Positions 31,551-33,439 of a stretch of 33,439 nt of DNA are shown piece by piece. This DNA comes from an uncultured Leptotrichia sp. (GTDB lineage Bacteria > Fusobacteriota > Fusobacteriia > Fusobacteriales > Leptotrichiaceae), in assembly GCA_937925095.1 (NCBI GenBank), contig CALEXX010000035.1, positions 1-33,439 of the forward strand, in the 5' to 3' direction. How positions within the stretch are numbered: the stretch's first letter is position 1; each line of letters opens with the position of its first letter. Position numbers and translations under genes: made by a program. The notes beneath the pieces are model-generated. The model was not told the origin of the DNA. It ran no database searches and saw nothing but the letters and a program-made list of their open reading frames with translations.

Positions 31551-33113
31551 ATGAAAGCAGGAAAAACAAAATGGCTTCTGCTTATGTTGTGGGTGTCAGT
31601 TTTAGTGACAGCGACAGAAAATGATGTAAATAAATTTGAAAAACCGGCACAACCGCCAATGGAGATGAAAAAGGAAATGAAAATTGAACCAAGTAATAAA
31701 ACATCAGAAGGATATAACCTGAAATTTGATGTAAATGAAAATTATACTATAAAAACAGCAGAAGTAAATGGAAAAACTATAACTTACAGGGCATATGAAA
31801 ATATAGTCTATGTAAAAAATCCTGTGGATATAAATTATCAGACTATAAATATTTATATTCCTACAGAGTATTTTAATGGTCAGAGTATTGGAAAATACAA
31901 TGAAAAAACAGCACCTATATTTTTCCCAAACAGTGTAGGTGGATATATGCCTGGAGCGGCTGGAAAGCCTGAAGTTGATAAAAGATCAGGGAAGGAAAAT
32001 GCATCGCTTGTAGCATTATCAAGAGGATATATAGTTGCCGCACCTGGAGCAAGAGGAAGAACTCTTAAGGATGACCAGGGAAATTATACAGGAAAGGCAC
32101 CTGCTGCAATTGTTGATTTAAAGGCTGCTGTACGTTATCTGCATTATAATGATAAAAATATGCCTGGAAATGCAAAAATGATTATATCGAATGGAACTAG
32201 TGCAGGTGGAGCGTTGTCTGCATTGTTAGGAGCAACTGGAAATAGCAAAGATTATGAGCCTTATCTGAAGGCACTTGGAGCTGCAGATGCAAAGGATGAT
32301 ATTTTTGCAGTATCGGCATACTGTCCGATTACAAACCTTGATTATGCCAACGAAGCTTATGAATGGATGTTCAACGATGTGAAAACTTATAAAAAGATTG
32401 AAATATCAATGCTTGATTACAATGTAGAAAGAAAGTATACAGAAGGAGCACTTACTGAAGATGAAGTATCACGTTCAAATGATTTAAAGAAAATGTTCTC
32501 TTCATATGTAAACAGTTTGAAACTGAAGGATAAAAATGGAAAACTTCTTACGTTGGATAAAGATGGAAACGGAAGTTTCAAGGAAGAAATAAAAAGATAT
32601 TATATTGATTCAGCAAATAAAGCACTGGCTAATGGAACAGATTTATCTTCATTTGAATTCCTCACAATTCAAGATGGAAAAGTTACAGATTTAGACTATG
32701 ACAAGTATATAGCTTACATGGGAAGACAGAAAACACCGGGAGCATTTGATAATGTTGATTTATCTACAGGAGAAAATAACCTTTTTGGAGATAAAACTAC
32801 TGATAATAAGCATTTTACAAAATATATGAAGGAACACAGCACAGTAAACGGTCAGATGGCTGATAAAAATATAGTGAAATTAATGAATCCTATGAACTAT
32901 ATTGGTACAAAAGGAGTAACTTTACCTAAATACTGGAGAATAAGACATGGAGCAGTGGATAAGGATACTTCTCTTGCAATACCTGCTATACTGGCACTGA
33001 AACTTGAAAATACAGGTAAAAAGGTGGACTTTGCTTCACCATGGGGAACTCCTCATTCAGGAGATTATGACCTTGATGAACTGTTTACATGGATAGACAG
33101 TATTGTTAAATAG
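31551..33113 (+). CDS. Subtype-B tannase-like secreted esterase
   Basis: This 520-residue exported alpha/beta-hydrolase starts with a signal peptide (KWLLLMLWVSVLVTA) lacking a lipobox Cys. The nucleophile Ser217 lies in SNGTSAGGALS and the likely catalytic His502 in WGTPHSGDYD near the end. A large insertion (about 270-450) carries a calcium-type EF-hand loop DKDGNGSFKEEI (336-347). The order resembles subtype-B tannases, including those described from Fusobacterium, which cleave gallate esters. The exact substrate is inferred. AAGGGAAGG precedes the ATG, and TATAAT at 31497-31502 is the likely -10 box. Confidence 0.82.
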   Translation: MKAGKTKWLLLMLWVSVLVTATENDVNKFEKPAQPPMEMKKEMKIEPSNKTSEGYNLKFDVNENYTIKTAEVNGKTITYRAYENIVYVKNPVDINYQTINIYIPTEYFNGQSIGKYNEKTAPIFFPNSVGGYMPGAAGKPEVDKRSGKENASLVALSRGYIVAAPGARGRTLKDDQGNYTGKAPAAIVDLKAAVRYLHYNDKNMPGNAKMIISNGTSAGGALSALLGATGNSKDYEPYLKALGAADAKDDIFAVSAYCPITNLDYANEAYEWMFNDVKTYKKIEISMLDYNVERKYTEGALTEDEVSRSNDLKKMFSSYVNSLKLKDKNGKLLTLDKDGNGSFKEEIKRYYIDSANKALANGTDLSSFEFLTIQDGKVTDLDYDKYIAYMGRQKTPGAFDNVDLSTGENNLFGDKTTDNKHFTKYMKEHSTVNGQMADKNIVKLMNPMNYIGTKGVTLPKYWRIRHGAVDKDTSLAIPAILALKLENTGKKVDFASPWGTPHSGDYDLDELFTWIDSIVK

Positions 33114-33150
33114 CAATATAGGAAAAAGATAAAAATATATTCTGATAAGT

Positions 33151-33214
33151 AAAAAAGCATAGCTGAAAAATAAATTGATGAAAATTAAAAAGTTTTAAAG
33201 CTATGCTTTTTTAG
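33151..33214 (+). terminator. Terminator of the esterase gene
   Basis: AAAAAAGCATAGCT (33151-33164) pairs perfectly with AGCTATGCTTTTTT (33199-33212), ending in a T run; the A/T arms suit both strands. The bases from 33215 to 33339 are very AT-rich, with no gene seen. Confidence 0.9.
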
Positions 33215-33339
33215 TAAATTTTTTTATAATTTACCTAAAAAATCTTATTTTAAAAAAATTTAATAATTCTTGTAAGTATCTAAAATACTTATTTATATAA
33301 CATTTGAATAAAAAAAATAAAAAAAAATAAAAAAAATAG

Positions 33340-33368
33340 TTGAAATAAATCGAAAAATATAGTATACT
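33340..33368 (+). promoter_or_regulatory. Promoter of tRNA-Val
   Basis: TTGAAA (33340-33345) and TATACT (33363-33368) are 17 bases apart, 18 bases before the tRNA. Confidence 0.8.
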
Positions 33369-33386
33369 AATTAAGTCATGAGAAAT

Positions 33387-33439
33387 GGTCGCATAGCTCA
33401 GTTGGGAGAGCACCTGCCTTACAAGCAGGGGGTCATTGG
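33387..33439 (+). tRNA. tRNA-Val (UAC), cut by the window end
   Basis: The acceptor strand GGTCGCA, TA, D arm GCTC-AGTTGGGA-GAGC and anticodon arm CCTGC-CTTACAA-GCAGG with anticodon TAC are complete. The T arm begins at the end of the window and the 3' acceptor is missing. Other tRNAs may follow. Confidence 0.92.

Overview
The window looks like an AT-rich, Gram-negative-type anaerobe that ferments amino acids. It carries a complete glycine reductase operon, a selenocysteine (Sec) system with its own tRNA, a double-cubane-cluster reductase pair and a subtype-B tannase-like esterase. Codon use, the poly-purine ribosome sites and the gene set suggest a member of the Fusobacteriota, probably Leptotrichiaceae; this is inference from family resemblance, not a database match. 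UGA is an ordinary stop in at least one gene (15221-15223) and is recoded as Sec in grdA, grdB and selD. Those three genes appear split unless UGA is read through.

Layout. 1-1022: the end of lpxB and a rhomboid protease, both of Bacteroidota (flavobacterial) type and out of character with the rest; this is either transfer or an assembly join. 1094-1597: an exported protein of unknown function. 1690-9734: promoter, single-aptamer glycine riboswitch, then grdX-trxB-trxA-grdE-grdA(Sec)-grdB(Sec)-grdC-grdD and a terminator. 9957-14165: an alanine/glycine:cation symporter, a DUF819 membrane protein and a PepD dipeptidase, which could supply glycine. 14158-16535: two GNAT acetyltransferases and a Fic protein. 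16571-16936: a short region holding either a tiny unknown selenoprotein or a decayed gene. 17040-20661: a compact four-gene operon (acyl-CoA-dehydrogenase-like flavoprotein, cytosolic PhnD-like binding protein, MetE-like methyltransferase, OsmC-like protein) whose job I do not recognise. 20670-26484: tRNA-Sec, selD(Sec), a YedF-like protein with a doubled TusA domain, a DUF3343 protein, selB and selA. 26773-28747: a YjiM/YjiL-type double-cubane reductase and its ATPase activator. 28869-31250: a TDT-family transporter and a second acyl-CoA-dehydrogenase-like protein, separated by a decayed IS21 helper gene. 31284-31390: a structured RNA element. 31551-33113: a tannase-like esterase. 33387-33439: the start of tRNA-Val.

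How it fits together. Glycine, imported or released from peptides, would be sensed by the riboswitch and reduced by GrdA/B/E, with electrons from TrxB/TrxA. GrdC/D would release acetyl phosphate for ATP synthesis. The Sec island makes the selenium chemistry possible, and SelD itself needs Sec. A 30-bp palindrome, TTAAATAATA-N10-TATTATTTAA, lies 24-28 nt before the start codons of trxA, the TDT transporter and the second acyl-CoA-dehydrogenase-like gene, so these may share a regulator.

The best leads for something undescribed are the four-gene operon at 17040-20661, whose flavoprotein and its distant paralogue both lack the usual catalytic glutamate; the candidate small selenoprotein at 16651; the hairpin that appears to bridge the grdC ribosome site; the shared palindrome; and the structured RNA at 31284.
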